Notes: generated by a model from the letters alone, not told the origin. A stretch of 32,692 nt of DNA from Planctomycetia bacterium (GCA_005776475.1 SXPB01000019.1:1-32692); one strand, 5' to 3'; shown: positions 1-7,636, counted from the first letter of the stretch. Made by a program: numbers and translations.

Positions 1-1
1 C

Positions 2-220
2 AACGCGATTTCGGCCGGACCGATCAAGACGGTGTCGGCGATGGGCGTCTCCGACTTCGGTTCGCTGCTCGACACGATGGCGGCGAAGGCGCCGCTGCGT
101 CGCAACGTCGACCAGGGCGATGTCGGCAACACGGCCGCCTTCCTGCTGTCGAACCTGGCGCGCGGCATCACCGGCCAGACGATCTACGTCGACGCCGGCT
201 ACAGCATCCTGGGGCTGTAA
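2..220 (+). CDS. fabI: Enoyl-[acyl-carrier-protein] reductase FabI, C-terminal part
   Basis: Only the last 72 codons are in the window; the 5' part lies before position 1. FabI is the NADH-dependent reductase that completes each elongation cycle of type II fatty acid synthesis in the cytoplasm. The first visible residues ([10 protein letters not shown]) match the FabI motif after the catalytic Tyr-Lys region, normally N-A-I-S-A-G-P-I-[KR]-T. The end, with a GNTAAFLLS segment, a G-I-T-G-Q stretch and VDAGYSI, is the classic FabI C-terminus, which in other SDR proteins reads VDGG. The catalytic residues themselves are outside the window. The next gene is convergent, 31 bases away, so nothing here tells which operon it belongs to. 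Confidence 0.93.
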   Translation, partial: NAISAGPIKTVSAMGVSDFGSLLDTMAAKAPLRRNVDQGDVGNTAAFLLSNLARGITGQTIYVDAGYSILGL

Positions 221-251
221 CCCCGGGTCGGCAACCCGCCGCCGATCGCGT

Positions 252-1418
252 TCAGCGCGGAATGTCGGCGGTCAGCGGGGCATGCACGCGGGCCCGCAGG
301 CTCTTGCGTTCGCTCGAAGTCAGCACCGCTTCGCCGGCATCGCGTTCGAGCAGTCGCTGCCAGAGGGCGGTTGCGCCCGCTTCGTCGCCGCGCGCCGAGC
401 GCAGCGCCGCGAGGTTGAGCATGGCGCCCGGGTGTCCGGCGTCGCGCTGCAAGGCCAGGGCGTAGGCCGCTTCGGCTTCGGTGGCGGTTTGCCGGTGTTC
501 GGCAACGAGACCGAGCCGGAACCACGCCTCGGCATTGGTGGGGAACTTCTCGGCGACGTCGCGCAGCCGCTGCTCGAGCGTGGCGCGATGGGCCGCAGCT
601 TCGGCCGGTTTGCCGTTCTGGTCGGCGAGCTCGGCGGCGCGCCAGTACGCGGTGGCGATCGCAATCGCGGCGTCGTCGTCGCCGGGCGACAGCGCGAAGC
701 AGCGTTCGAACGCCTGCCCGGCCAGTTCGGCGTTGGCCTGGGCGTCGAGGAAGCGGCGGTGGCGGCTGCCCTGCGGCATCGCGGCGATGCGCAGGAGGCT
801 CGCGCCGAGCCGGAACTGCGCCGCGGCGTCGTCCGGGCGCAGTGCCACGTAGGCTTCGAGGTGCGGGCGCGCGGCGATCTCCTCGCCGAGTTCGTAGCGG
901 TAGGTGCCGGCGATGCCGAGCAGCGACGAACGGTCGGCGGCGGGGGCGTCCTTGGCCCGGGCCAGCGCGGCTTCGGCTTCGGCGGCGGCAGCCGACATGT
1001 GGCCCGACTCGGCCAGGAACACCGCCGACAGGAAGCCGACGAAGGCGTCGCTCGGCCCAAGCTGGCGGGCGAGGTGCATCTCGGCCTCGGCGGCGTTGCA
1101 CTGGCGCTGGTCCGGCAGCGGTTGTTGCAGCGCCAGCTGCAGCCGCGCCATGCCGAGCACGGCGCGGGCCCGGGCCGTGCGCGGATCGATCGCGAGCGCC
1201 GCCGAGGCGGCCGCTTCGGCCTGCTCGTAGCGGCGCAGCATCACATTCTCGATCGCCAGCCCGACGTGGCCGTCGCGGGCGTTCCGGTCGGCGTCGTCGA
1301 GTTCGCGCACGGGCAGCGTCGAGGCATCGGCGGCCTCAGGTCGGGGCGACACCGCGGCACAGGCGGGCAGGAGGCACAGAAGGAAGGCGCAGCCGAGCGA
1401 GCGCATGCGCAGCATCAT
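252..1418 (-). CDS. TPR-repeat lipoprotein
   Basis: A 388-residue protein of unknown specific role. The N-terminus is a lipoprotein signal: basic start, hydrophobic run (SLGCAFLLCLLPAC) and a lipobox ending in Cys20, so it should be lipid-anchored outside the cytoplasmic membrane. The rest is alanine-rich helical repeats of TPR type; examples are the segments around RRYEQAEAAASAALAIDP, the one ending in CFALSPGDDDAA and the one with AEAEAAYALALQRDAGHPGA. TPR proteins act as protein-binding scaffolds, often in envelope assembly, and no enzymatic domain is visible. Starts at 1418, 1415 and 1406 all leave the lipobox intact; 1418 is chosen because an AAGG lies upstream at loose spacing. It diverges from the cysteine synthase-like gene with only 39 bases between starts, so both promoters must overlap there or extend into the coding regions. 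Confidence 0.85.
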   Translation of the reverse strand: MMLRMRSLGCAFLLCLLPACAAVSPRPEAADASTLPVRELDDADRNARDGHVGLAIENVMLRRYEQAEAAASAALAIDPRTARARAVLGMARLQLALQQPLPDQRQCNAAEAEMHLARQLGPSDAFVGFLSAVFLAESGHMSAAAAEAEAALARAKDAPAADRSSLLGIAGTYRYELGEEIAARPHLEAYVALRPDDAAAQFRLGASLLRIAAMPQGSRHRRFLDAQANAELAGQAFERCFALSPGDDDAAIAIATAYWRAAELADQNGKPAEAAAHRATLEQRLRDVAEKFPTNAEAWFRLGLVAEHRQTATEAEAAYALALQRDAGHPGAMLNLAALRSARGDEAGATALWQRLLERDAGEAVLTSSERKSLRARVHAPLTADIPR

Positions 1419-1457
1419 CGTCTGGCCTGCCTTCACGACCAAGCTACGCTTGGCAGC

Positions 1458-2381
1458 ATGGCGCGAATCGCTGCGGATGTGACTTGGCTGGTCGGGCGGA
1501 CGCCGCTCGTCGAACTCGCTCGGGTATCGCCGCCCGGGGGACGCATCGTCGGCAAGCTCGATGCCTTCTGCCCGTCCGGCAGCAACAAGGACCGCGCGGC
1601 GCTCGGCATGATCCGCCATGCGGAGCGCTGCGGCTTCCTGCGCTCCGGCGGCACGATCGTCGAGTGCAGCAGCGGCGACCTCGGCATCGCGCTGGCGACG
1701 ATCGGGCGGCGGCTCGGCTACCGCGTGGTGCTGACGATGCCCGAGAACGTCGGCCTGCAGCGCCGCAACATGCTGCTCGCACTCGGCGCCGAAGTGATCC
1801 TGTCGCCGCTGGCCGAAGGCATGCGCGGGGCGATGGTGCGAGCGGAGACCCTCGCCAAGCAGACGCCCGGCGCCCTGTGCTTGCAGGCGTTCACCAACCG
1901 GGCCAATGCGCGCATCCATGCCGAGACCACGGCGCGCGAGATCTGGGAAGACACCGATGGCCAGGTGGCGTTGGTGGTCGCCCCGGTGGGAACCGGCGGC
2001 ACCGCGGCGGGGTGCATCGCGTTCTTCCGCGACCTTGGGGTCGCCGTCGCCGGTGTGCAGCCGGTGAACAGTGCCGTGCTGACGGGCGGCGCGGCGGGCG
2101 CGCACGACATTCCGGGGATCGGGGCCGGGTTCGTGCCGGAGATCCTGATTCCTTCCGAGCTGGCACACATCGTCGATGTCTCGGACGCGCAGGCGGTCGC
2201 GGGTTCGCGGGCGCTGGCTCGGCAGGAGTCGTTGCTGCTGGGGCCGGCGAGCGGTGCGGTGTTGCACGCGGCGGTCGCGTTGGCAGTGCGACCCGAGTAT
2301 CTCGGCAAGCTGGTGGTCGCGGTGCTGCCAGATTCCGGCGATCGCCACCTCGACCACCCGATCCTGCAGCAGGTGAACTGA
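1458..2381 (+). CDS. Cysteine synthase-like PLP enzyme
   Basis: A 307-residue fold-type II PLP enzyme of the cysteine synthase/cystathionine beta-synthase family, which normally replaces an O-acetylserine or serine side group with sulfide or another nucleophile. Seen: the N-terminal GRTPLVEL motif, the PLP lysine in SGSNKDRAA (Lys44), a glycine-rich phosphate loop PVGTGGTAAG near residue 178, and the C-terminal G-P-A-S-G-A serine motif that contacts the pyridine nitrogen. Odd: the substrate-binding loop, usually T-S-G-N-T-G, reads SSGDLG (71-76), so the asparagine that contacts the cofactor is Asp74. Length is typical of CysK/CysM, with no C-terminal CBS domain. The start ATG is the first in frame after the divergent promoter gap. 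The stop codon overlaps the next start (TGATG), so it is translationally coupled to the MoxR gene. Cysteine synthase is the family; the actual substrate is uncertain. Confidence 0.85.
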   Translation: MARIAADVTWLVGRTPLVELARVSPPGGRIVGKLDAFCPSGSNKDRAALGMIRHAERCGFLRSGGTIVECSSGDLGIALATIGRRLGYRVVLTMPENVGLQRRNMLLALGAEVILSPLAEGMRGAMVRAETLAKQTPGALCLQAFTNRANARIHAETTAREIWEDTDGQVALVVAPVGTGGTAAGCIAFFRDLGVAVAGVQPVNSAVLTGGAAGAHDIPGIGAGFVPEILIPSELAHIVDVSDAQAVAGSRALARQESLLLGPASGAVLHAAVALAVRPEYLGKLVVAVLPDSGDRHLDHPILQQVN

Positions 2382-3373
2382 TGGTCTCCGATCCACAAAA
2401 GCTGGCGGCGTCGCTGCTGCCCAAAGTCGCCGCGCTGCGTCAGCATCTGCAGCTCCACGTCATCGGTCAGGAAGCTCTGATCGAAGACCTGCTCGTCGGC
2501 ATCCTGGCGGGCGGCCACGTGCTGCTCGAAGGTTTGCCGGGGCTCGGCAAGACGCTGCTGGTGCGGACGTTGGCACAGGGCCTCGGCCTGCAGTTCGCCC
2601 GCATCCAATTCACGCCCGACCTGATGCCGAGCGACGTCACCGGCACCCAGGTGCTCGACGAAGAAGGTGGCGTGCGGCACTTCCGGTTCCAGGAAGGGCC
2701 GCTGTTCGCCGGGCTCGTGCTTGCCGACGAGATCAACCGCGCCACACCGAAGGCGCAGGCCGCGCTGCTCGAAGCAATGCAGGAAGGTGCGGTGACGGTT
2801 GCCGGCGCGACGCACGCGCTGCCGCGTCCGTTCCATGTCGTTGCGACGCAGAATCCGATCGAACTCGAAGGCACGTTCCCGTTGCCGGAAGCGCAGCTCG
2901 ATCGCTGCCTGTTCCGCCTCGAGGTGAAGACCCCGGCGGCAGCGGCGATGATGAAGATCCTGGAAGCGACGACGGCGCGCACGGCGACGGCGGCGGTGCC
3001 GGCGTTGGCGAGCGCGGACCTGGCTGCACTCCAAGGGCTGGTTCGCGAGGTGCTCTGCGGATCCCACCTGTTGCGATATGTCGCCGAACTCGTGCTGGCG
3101 TCGCATCCCGATCGCGAAGGCAGCGACGCACGCACGCGGCGCTTCGTTCGCTACGGTGCGAGTGCGCGCGCGGGACAGGCGATCGTGCTCGGTGCGAAGG
3201 CGCGCGCGTTGGTGGCGGGACGACCGGCGGTCGTGCGTGCCGACATCGACGCTTGCGTGCTCCCGGCGATGGGCCACCGCGTGCTGCTCAATTTCGAAGC
3301 CGATGCCGAGCGCGTGCGCGTGAGCGACCTGCTCGCGGAATGGAGAACAGCCGCCGAACGTCGCGCAACGTGA
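2381..3373 (+). CDS. MoxR-family AAA+ ATPase
   Basis: A 330-residue AAA_3 ATPase of the MoxR group; these act as chaperones that help insert cofactors or assemble protein complexes, usually with a von Willebrand A-domain partner. Seen: Walker A GLPGLGKT (51-58), Walker B LVLADEIN followed by RATPKAQAALLEAMQE, sensor 1 in VVATQNPIELEGTFPLPE and the arginine-finger region AQLDRC. A helical lid domain makes up the C-terminal third. Its ATG shares one base with the stop of the cysteine synthase-like gene, so the two are co-translated. Unlike the usual arrangement, no DUF58 or VWA gene follows: the stop is succeeded by a gene-free structured stretch. Its client is therefore unknown, and the PLP enzyme is a candidate only by position. 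Confidence 0.93.
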   Translation: MVSDPQKLAASLLPKVAALRQHLQLHVIGQEALIEDLLVGILAGGHVLLEGLPGLGKTLLVRTLAQGLGLQFARIQFTPDLMPSDVTGTQVLDEEGGVRHFRFQEGPLFAGLVLADEINRATPKAQAALLEAMQEGAVTVAGATHALPRPFHVVATQNPIELEGTFPLPEAQLDRCLFRLEVKTPAAAAMMKILEATTARTATAAVPALASADLAALQGLVREVLCGSHLLRYVAELVLASHPDREGSDARTRRFVRYGASARAGQAIVLGAKARALVAGRPAVVRADIDACVLPAMGHRVLLNFEADAERVRVSDLLAEWRTAAERRAT

Positions 3374-3445
3374 GTTGTTTCAGTCGGTGCGATTTCGTCA
3401 CCAACGATTGTTCGCTGACAAAGAGCGAAGACGTAGCGGCGCATC

Positions 3446-3465
3446 GCTGCTGAAAAATCAGCAGC
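3446..3465. other. Perfect 8-bp hairpin after the MoxR gene
   Basis: GCTGCTGA (3446-3453) and TCAGCAGC (3458-3465) are perfect complements around an AAAA loop, 73 bases after the MoxR stop. No good T-run follows on the plus strand (only CACTTTGG), so it is at best a weak terminator or an mRNA 3'-end stabiliser. It could also be a protein-binding palindrome just upstream of the promoter-like block. Confidence 0.5.
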
Positions 3466-3475
3466 ACTTTGGAAA

Positions 3476-3503
3476 GTTCTGTCCCCTGCTTCGTCTACTA
3501 GGG
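3476..3503 (+). promoter_or_regulatory. Promoter-like block upstream of candidate RNA 1
   Basis: This 28-base block begins GTTCT, carries CCCC at offsets 8-11 and CTAG at offset 23. It aligns without gaps to the block at 15763-15790, which stands in the same position relative to the second structured RNA. Sixteen or more of 28 positions agree. By its place it would be the promoter of the RNA that starts near 3501. The matching sigma factor is unknown; it does not resemble a good sigma-70 consensus. Confidence 0.4.
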
Positions 3504-3640
3504 TGCATGGGACGAGTGGTCCCGGCCGCGCGACGCCGGCTTCCGCAAGGAAGCTGGTGTGATTCGAGAGGGCAAACTGCGCGGCCGGGACCCATCGTGG
3601 CCGGCGATTCTGGGAGAGAATCGCCGGCCACTCTTTTTTT
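3501..3640 (+). ncRNA. Candidate structured small RNA (RNA 1)
   Basis: A likely free-standing RNA of about 140 nt, of no class I recognise. A 13-bp perfect helix pairs 3518-3530 (GGTCCCGGCCGCG) with 3580-3592. Inside it, GCCGGCTTCC pairs with GGAAGCTGGT over ten base pairs (two G-U), capped by a GCAA tetraloop of the stable GNRA class. An alternative helix GGGAC (3509-3513)/GTCCC (3519-3523) would compete with the base of the long helix. The intrinsic terminator at 3597-3640 closes the unit. The 5' end is inferred from the promoter-like block just upstream. It could instead be a leader controlling cyaY, but the complete terminator before that gene favours an independent transcript or a transcription-attenuation leader. 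Confidence 0.5.
3597..3640 (+). terminator. Strong intrinsic terminator
   Basis: A perfect 15-bp stem (3597-3611 with 3617-3631, GTGGCCGGCGATTCT and its complement) encloses a five-base GGGAG loop and is followed by TC and seven T residues. This is a textbook rho-independent terminator for plus-strand transcription, 224 bases after the MoxR stop and 124 bases before cyaY. Confidence 0.92.
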
Positions 3641-3764
3641 GCAACCCCCTCCTCACGGCCAGTTTGGCCATCCGGGTCGATCGCCGGGCTCCGCCGCCAG
3701 GCTTGCGGCGCAGCGACACAAGCGTTGGCTGGCAGGCCGTCCGACGATCTCCGATCATCCCCGC

Positions 3765-4103
3765 ATGTCGATGCCGTCCGATTCCGAGTTCTTGCGCCGC
3801 GCCGAGCAGTGCCTGACCAGCGTCCAGGCCGCGCTCGACTCCTTCGATCCGGACGAACTGGAAGCGGACCTCGCCGGCGGCGTCCTTCGCATCTCCTTTC
3901 CCGACAAGCGCAACTGCATCCTCAACCGGCAATCGGCCGCCAGCCAGATCTGGTTGGCTGAAGGCGCTTCGGCCTGGCACTTCGTCTTCGACGCGGCGCG
4001 CGGTGTCTGGACCGACACCAAGGGCCGCGGCGAGCTGCGCGCCATTCTCGAAGGTGTGATCGCGCGCCGGGTCGGCCGCGCCGTGCAGATTGCGATCAGC
4101 TAG
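3765..4103 (+). CDS. cyaY: Frataxin-like iron-binding protein CyaY
   Basis: A 112-residue frataxin-family protein, close to the usual bacterial length of about 106. Frataxins bind iron through an acidic first helix and modulate or feed iron-sulfur cluster assembly on IscS/IscU. Seen: the acidic ridge DSFDPDELEADL, the beta-sheet signature G-V-L-R-I-S-F, the invariant N-R-Q-motif (ILNRQSAASQIWLA), and the W-H-F strand before a C-terminal helix. ATG 3765 is used; ATG 3771 is also possible, and neither has a clear Shine-Dalgarno. The gene ends inside the 3' end of the convergent histidine kinase gene (8-bp overlap). No isc genes are adjacent. CyaY is best known from proteobacteria and eukaryotes, so its presence here is notable if the lineage is planctomycete. 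Confidence 0.88.
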   Translation: MSMPSDSEFLRRAEQCLTSVQAALDSFDPDELEADLAGGVLRISFPDKRNCILNRQSAASQIWLAEGASAWHFVFDAARGVWTDTKGRGELRAILEGVIARRVGRAVQIAIS

Positions 4104-5445
4104 CGCTTTTGGAGCGGCGTGCTTCGGTGCGTGGGAACCGCAGCCGGAATGTGGTGCCACGCCCGGGCGCGCTCTCGACCTGCGTGAGTCCGTTGCTGCC
4201 GCGCACGAAACGCGCCACCGCGGTGAGACCAAGTCCCGTGCCCTGGCCCGGCGCCTTCGTCGTGAAGTACGGATCGAAGATGCGTTGCTGCAGTTCGGTG
4301 GACATGCCGCAGCCGGTATCGCTCACTTCGATCCACACCTGGTGCTCGTCGCTGCCGCAGCGCAGTGTGATCGCACCTTCGCCGGTGATCGCCTGCTTCG
4401 CGTTGATGACGAGGTTCCAGAGTGCATGCATCAGACCCATCGGGTCGAGCATGACGGGCGGAGCCGACGCGGCGGTTTCGCAGGTGAGCTGGATCGAACC
4501 GGGCAGCACCAGCAGGGCTTGCTGATGGAACTGCCGCAGCACATCGGCGAGGTCGGACGACTGCGGTGCGCCCTCGTCGGGATGCGCCATGCGCATCAGC
4601 TGGTCGAGCAGCGGGCGCGCTTGCACCAAACTCTCTTCGATCATGCCGAGTCGGCGCGCCCGTTCGGCATCGTCGCCGATGCCTGCAAGCGTCACGTGGC
4701 CCATCAGCACCTGGAACGTGTTGCGCAGCTGATGGCAGACCATGCCGGCGAGGTCGCCGATCGTCTCCACCCGCAGCGCGTGCCGCAGCAGCTTCTCGCG
4801 ATGGCGCAAGGCGCGGCTCGATTCGAAGTTCTTGCGCCGTTGCGACTCGGCGGTGATCAACGCCAGGAAGACGAGGCGGTTGACGATCGCGCCAGCGAGT
4901 GCGGAAGCGAGCGCCACGGCCGAGAGGCTCGTCACGTGCACCCACTGGTCGCTGACCGTGGCGGTGGCGTCGGTCTCGCCGTGCATCAGGGCCGCAAGCA
5001 GCATCGCGGTGACCGCGACGAGCGTCATCGTGAGTCCGGAAGTGACCCCGAGGCTGGTCGTCGCCACGAGGCACAGGACCGGATGCAGGTACCATGCCGG
5101 GCTGAAGATGCCGCGCGGCCAGTTGGCCAGGATCGTCAGCAGGAACAACGCAGCGAACAGCCAGGTGGCGGCGCGCTGCAGCCGGTTCTTGCGCCAGTCC
5201 AGCCACGCCAGCGTGAACGGTCCCGCCGCCGCCAGCGCCGGCAAGGCGCCGGACCACGGCAAGCCTGGTGCCCAGAAGCCATGCTCCACGAAGAGCAGCA
5301 TCGCGACGCCGAACACCACGCACCCGATCGCGAGGCCCATCGAGGCCCATCGGATGAGCGTCGAAATGCTGGAGACGACCGGCAGGCGGGTGCTGGTGAG
5401 GAAGCCGAAGAGCGACTCCTCCGACAACTGGATCGGAACGCGCAC
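4096..5445 (-). CDS. Membrane sensor histidine kinase
   Basis: A 449-residue kinase. The first about 195 residues hold several hydrophobic segments (for example MGLAIGCVVFGVAMLLF and TMTLVAVTAMLLAALM) with almost no extracytoplasmic loops, suggesting sensing within or near the membrane. A coiled linker follows, then the dimerisation box with the phospho-acceptor His238 in GMVCHQLRN, the N box NLVINAKQA, the G1 box SDTGCGM, F box FDPYFTTK and G2 box GTGLGL. All catalytic boxes are intact. The start is taken as GTG 5445, just after the RluA stop at 5508; a start further upstream would overlap RluA. It lies downstream of the NtrC-like regulator and RluA in the same direction, so that regulator is the natural but unproven partner. 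Confidence 0.88.
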   Translation of the reverse strand: MRVPIQLSEESLFGFLTSTRLPVVSSISTLIRWASMGLAIGCVVFGVAMLLFVEHGFWAPGLPWSGALPALAAAGPFTLAWLDWRKNRLQRAATWLFAALFLLTILANWPRGIFSPAWYLHPVLCLVATTSLGVTSGLTMTLVAVTAMLLAALMHGETDATATVSDQWVHVTSLSAVALASALAGAIVNRLVFLALITAESQRRKNFESSRALRHREKLLRHALRVETIGDLAGMVCHQLRNTFQVLMGHVTLAGIGDDAERARRLGMIEESLVQARPLLDQLMRMAHPDEGAPQSSDLADVLRQFHQQALLVLPGSIQLTCETAASAPPVMLDPMGLMHALWNLVINAKQAITGEGAITLRCGSDEHQVWIEVSDTGCGMSTELQQRIFDPYFTTKAPGQGTGLGLTAVARFVRGSNGLTQVESAPGRGTTFRLRFPRTEARRSKSAS

Positions 5446-5507
5446 GCCGCCGCATTCTAGGAATGCGCAGCGGTCGTGCCCAGCCTGCTCCGAGGCGAAG
5501 GGAGCAG

Positions 5508-6149
5508 CTATTCCGGCCGCAAGAGCGGTTCGGCTGCCGGCACTTCGACGGCGATGCGTTCGCCGGTCACCGGATGCACGAACCCCATGCGCCACGAGTG
5601 CAGCATCACGCGGCGGAATCGCTCGCCGGGGCGAGCGCGAAAGCCGTACTTGCGGTCCCCGGCGACCGGACAGCCCAGCGCGGCCAGGTGAACGCGGATC
5701 TGGTTGCGGCGACCGGTTTCGAGGCGACAGCGGACGAGGGTGCAGCGGTCGCGCCGCGCCAGGGTCTCATAGTGCGTGACGGCGCGTTGGCCGCCGGTCG
5801 GAACGACGCGCACGATGCCGTCGTCGCCTTCACGCAGGTTCGATTCGATGCGGCCAGCGGCTGGCGAAGGTGCCGCCGACGCCAAGGCAAGGTAGTCGCG
5901 TTCGATGGCGTGGGCGCGGAAGAGCGCTTCCATGCCGATGCGGGCTTCGTCGGAGCGGGCAAAGGCCAGGGCTCCGGTCGTCTCTTCGTCGAGGCGATGC
6001 ACTGCGAACACCGGGCCGCCGACCAGTTTCGGCAACACATCGACGAGCGAAGGGCCGGAGCGGCCATCGGCGGGGACAACGAGGATCCCGGCCGGCTTGT
6101 CGACGACGAGAAGGTGATCGTCCTGATGCACGATCGCGACGGGCTGCAT
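5508..6149 (-). CDS. RluA-family pseudouridine synthase
   Basis: A 213-residue enzyme that converts uridine to pseudouridine in rRNA or tRNA. Seen: the catalytic motif HRLDEETTG (51-59) with Asp54, the N-terminal DKPAGILVVPA strand typical of the family, and the C-terminal ETGRRNQIRVHLA and GDRKYG motifs. There is no N-terminal S4 domain, so it resembles the short RluA/TruC type rather than RluC/RluD. Target position cannot be told from sequence. It sits between a regulator gene (40 bases upstream) and a histidine kinase gene (62 bases downstream), all on the minus strand, and is probably co-transcribed with them. Confidence 0.92.
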   Translation of the reverse strand: MQPVAIVHQDDHLLVVDKPAGILVVPADGRSGPSLVDVLPKLVGGPVFAVHRLDEETTGALAFARSDEARIGMEALFRAHAIERDYLALASAAPSPAAGRIESNLREGDDGIVRVVPTGGQRAVTHYETLARRDRCTLVRCRLETGRRNQIRVHLAALGCPVAGDRKYGFRARPGERFRRVMLHSWRMGFVHPVTGERIAVEVPAAEPLLRPE

Positions 6150-6189
6150 CGCCGCAAGATAGCGGCGACGGTGCTCCGGCGGCGTACGG

Positions 6190-7494
6190 CTATTGCAGGC
6201 TCAGGCGGTACTGCTGGATCTTGCGATACAGCGTCGCCCGACCGATGCCGAGCAGCTGCGCCGCGCGGCGCACGTTGCCCTTGGTGGCGCGCAGGGCGCG
6301 CGACAGCATGCGTTGCTCTTCTTCTTCGAAGGGCAGGATCGAGTCTTCGGTCAGTTCGGTGCTCTCGGCGGCTGCCGACGGCGTGTTCGTCCGGGCAGCA
6401 CCCGTAGCAGCGGCCGCAGCCGGCGGCTGGATGTGCTCACGCTCGACGGTTCCGCCACCCGCCTGGACCAGGGCGCGGCGGACGGTTGCCTCGAGTTGGG
6501 CGACGTTGCCAGGCCACGTCATCGCCTCGAGCAGCATCATGGCGGCAGGTGACAGCGTGGTGGCGCGACCAGAGGCCGAGGCGGCAGCTTCGGCGACGGC
6601 CTGCGCCAACAGAGCGATGTCCTCGGTGCGTTCGCGCAGGGCGGGCACCACCAGCGGCATCGCGTGCAACCGGTAGAACAGGTCTTCGCGGAAGGCACCG
6701 CGGGCCACGAGTTCGGGCAAGTGGGCCGAAGTCGTCGCGACGATGCGCGCCGCACCCTGGCCGTTGGGGCCCGACCGCTCCTTGAGGCTGCGAACCAGCA
6801 CCGCTTGCGCGGCCGTCGGCAGGCGTTCGATGTTCTCGAGCACGAACGTGGTGCCCTTGGCCTCGGCGAGCAGTTTGCCCAACGAGTCCGCGGTGACTGC
6901 CTCACCTTCCGCCGTGACGATCGGCTTGTTGCCGCGGCGGCTCTTGCAGTGGACCATGCGGGCGGTGAGCGACTTGCCCGAGCCGGCGGGGCCTTCGATG
7001 AGAACGGTGGCGTCGCAGTCGGCGGCGCGGCTGATGGCGCTGGCGAGGCGGCGCATGACCGGGCTGCGGCCGACCATCGCCGAACCCGAGTGCAGGCCAT
7101 CGACGATCCGTGCGAGTTCGTGTTGGCGCGTGAGGCTGCGATTCAACTGCGTCGCCAGCGTCACCAACACGTCGAGGCTCGACTCCAGCGTCGCCAAGGT
7201 CACGACCGGCATCGACCCCGACTTCGTGGTGGTCGTGGCATGGTCGGCAATGGCGATGGTCGGGCTGCCAAGTCCCGTAGGCGCGTCCGCGGCCAGCGAT
7301 TCGTCGCAGAGCAGCAGGTCGATCGCGCCGAGTTCCTGGTTGGCGTGGAACGACGACCAGTCAGGGAAGTCGAGTGCCTCGTGGCCGGCGCGAGCCAGCA
7401 GTGAGGACATGGTCGAAGCTGCGGTTCGCGAAACCACAGCAACGCGCGCCTTTTGCGCCAGATCTCCGGTCTTCCCGATGAGTGCGGTTGTCAT
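6190..7494 (-). CDS. Degenerate NtrC-type regulator lacking GAFTGA
   Basis: A 434-residue protein with the outline of a sigma-54 activator: an N-terminal receiver-like domain (about 17-120), a AAA+ domain (about 140-365) and a C-terminal Fis-type helix-turn-helix (NVRRAAQLLGIGRATLYRKI). Walker A is intact (GPAGSGKS, 168-175). The region between Walker A and B is shortened: the GAFTGA loop that contacts sigma-54 is absent. Walker B reads FVLENIE in place of the usual FLDEI, so the catalytic Asp-Glu pair is altered. The receiver-like domain has one candidate Asp (LLLCDESL, Asp64) but lacks the paired N-terminal acids. It is therefore likely a DNA-binding regulator that does not activate sigma-54 polymerase. 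ATG 7494 is chosen because GGGAAAGG precedes it. Confidence 0.82.
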   Translation of the reverse strand: MTTALIGKTGDLAQKARVAVVSRTAASTMSSLLARAGHEALDFPDWSSFHANQELGAIDLLLCDESLAADAPTGLGSPTIAIADHATTTTKSGSMPVVTLATLESSLDVLVTLATQLNRSLTRQHELARIVDGLHSGSAMVGRSPVMRRLASAISRAADCDATVLIEGPAGSGKSLTARMVHCKSRRGNKPIVTAEGEAVTADSLGKLLAEAKGTTFVLENIERLPTAAQAVLVRSLKERSGPNGQGAARIVATTSAHLPELVARGAFREDLFYRLHAMPLVVPALRERTEDIALLAQAVAEAAASASGRATTLSPAAMMLLEAMTWPGNVAQLEATVRRALVQAGGGTVEREHIQPPAAAAATGAARTNTPSAAAESTELTEDSILPFEEEEQRMLSRALRATKGNVRRAAQLLGIGRATLYRKIQQYRLSLQ

Positions 7495-7636
7495 GCCTTT
7501 CCCATTGCTGGATCGGCATTTGGTGCAGTCGCGGTGAACGCGAGTTGGAGAACGCCCGCGGTCGCAAGTCGAGGCATCGGCAGCCATCGGCGCGAGCGCC
7601 CGACCGCATCGGGCTTTCGCGCACACGGCGGGTCGC

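Larger units (their letters stand above)
3374..3764 (+). other. Gene-free structured stretch between the MoxR gene and cyaY
   Basis: These 391 bases hold no convincing gene. They contain a short inverted repeat (TCGCT/AGCGA) near 3410-3430, a perfect 8-bp hairpin at 3446-3465, a promoter-like block (3476-3503), a compact RNA-like fold (3501-3592), a strong terminator (3597-3640) and then a short cyaY leader with a 5-bp hairpin GGCCA-GTT-TGGCC at 3657-3669. An open frame runs through the region into the frataxin gene, but its sequence has no domain character and contains the terminator, so I treat it as chance. Confidence 0.7.

Noticed and set aside
120-1457. Upstream extension of the cysteine synthase-like frame
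   Set aside because: The extension runs antisense through the TPR lipoprotein and has no protein character; the family motif begins just after ATG 1458.
3501-3592. Resemblance of RNA 1 to a cobalamin riboswitch (GGAAGCTGGTG and GGGCAAACTG)
   Set aside because: The order of short conserved words is similar, but the GGAAGCTGGT strand is fully used in a GNRA hairpin with the wrong partner, the RNA is too short, and no B12-related gene follows.
3501-3640. SRP (4.5S) RNA
   Set aside because: The expected GGAA loop with the conserved asymmetric internal loop and AGCAGCC strand is absent; the loop is GCAA in a fully paired helix.
3375-3764. N-terminal extension of frataxin through the intergenic stretch
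   Set aside because: The frame contains the intrinsic terminator and low-quality Arg/Pro-rich sequence; frataxin proper has its full length from ATG 3765.
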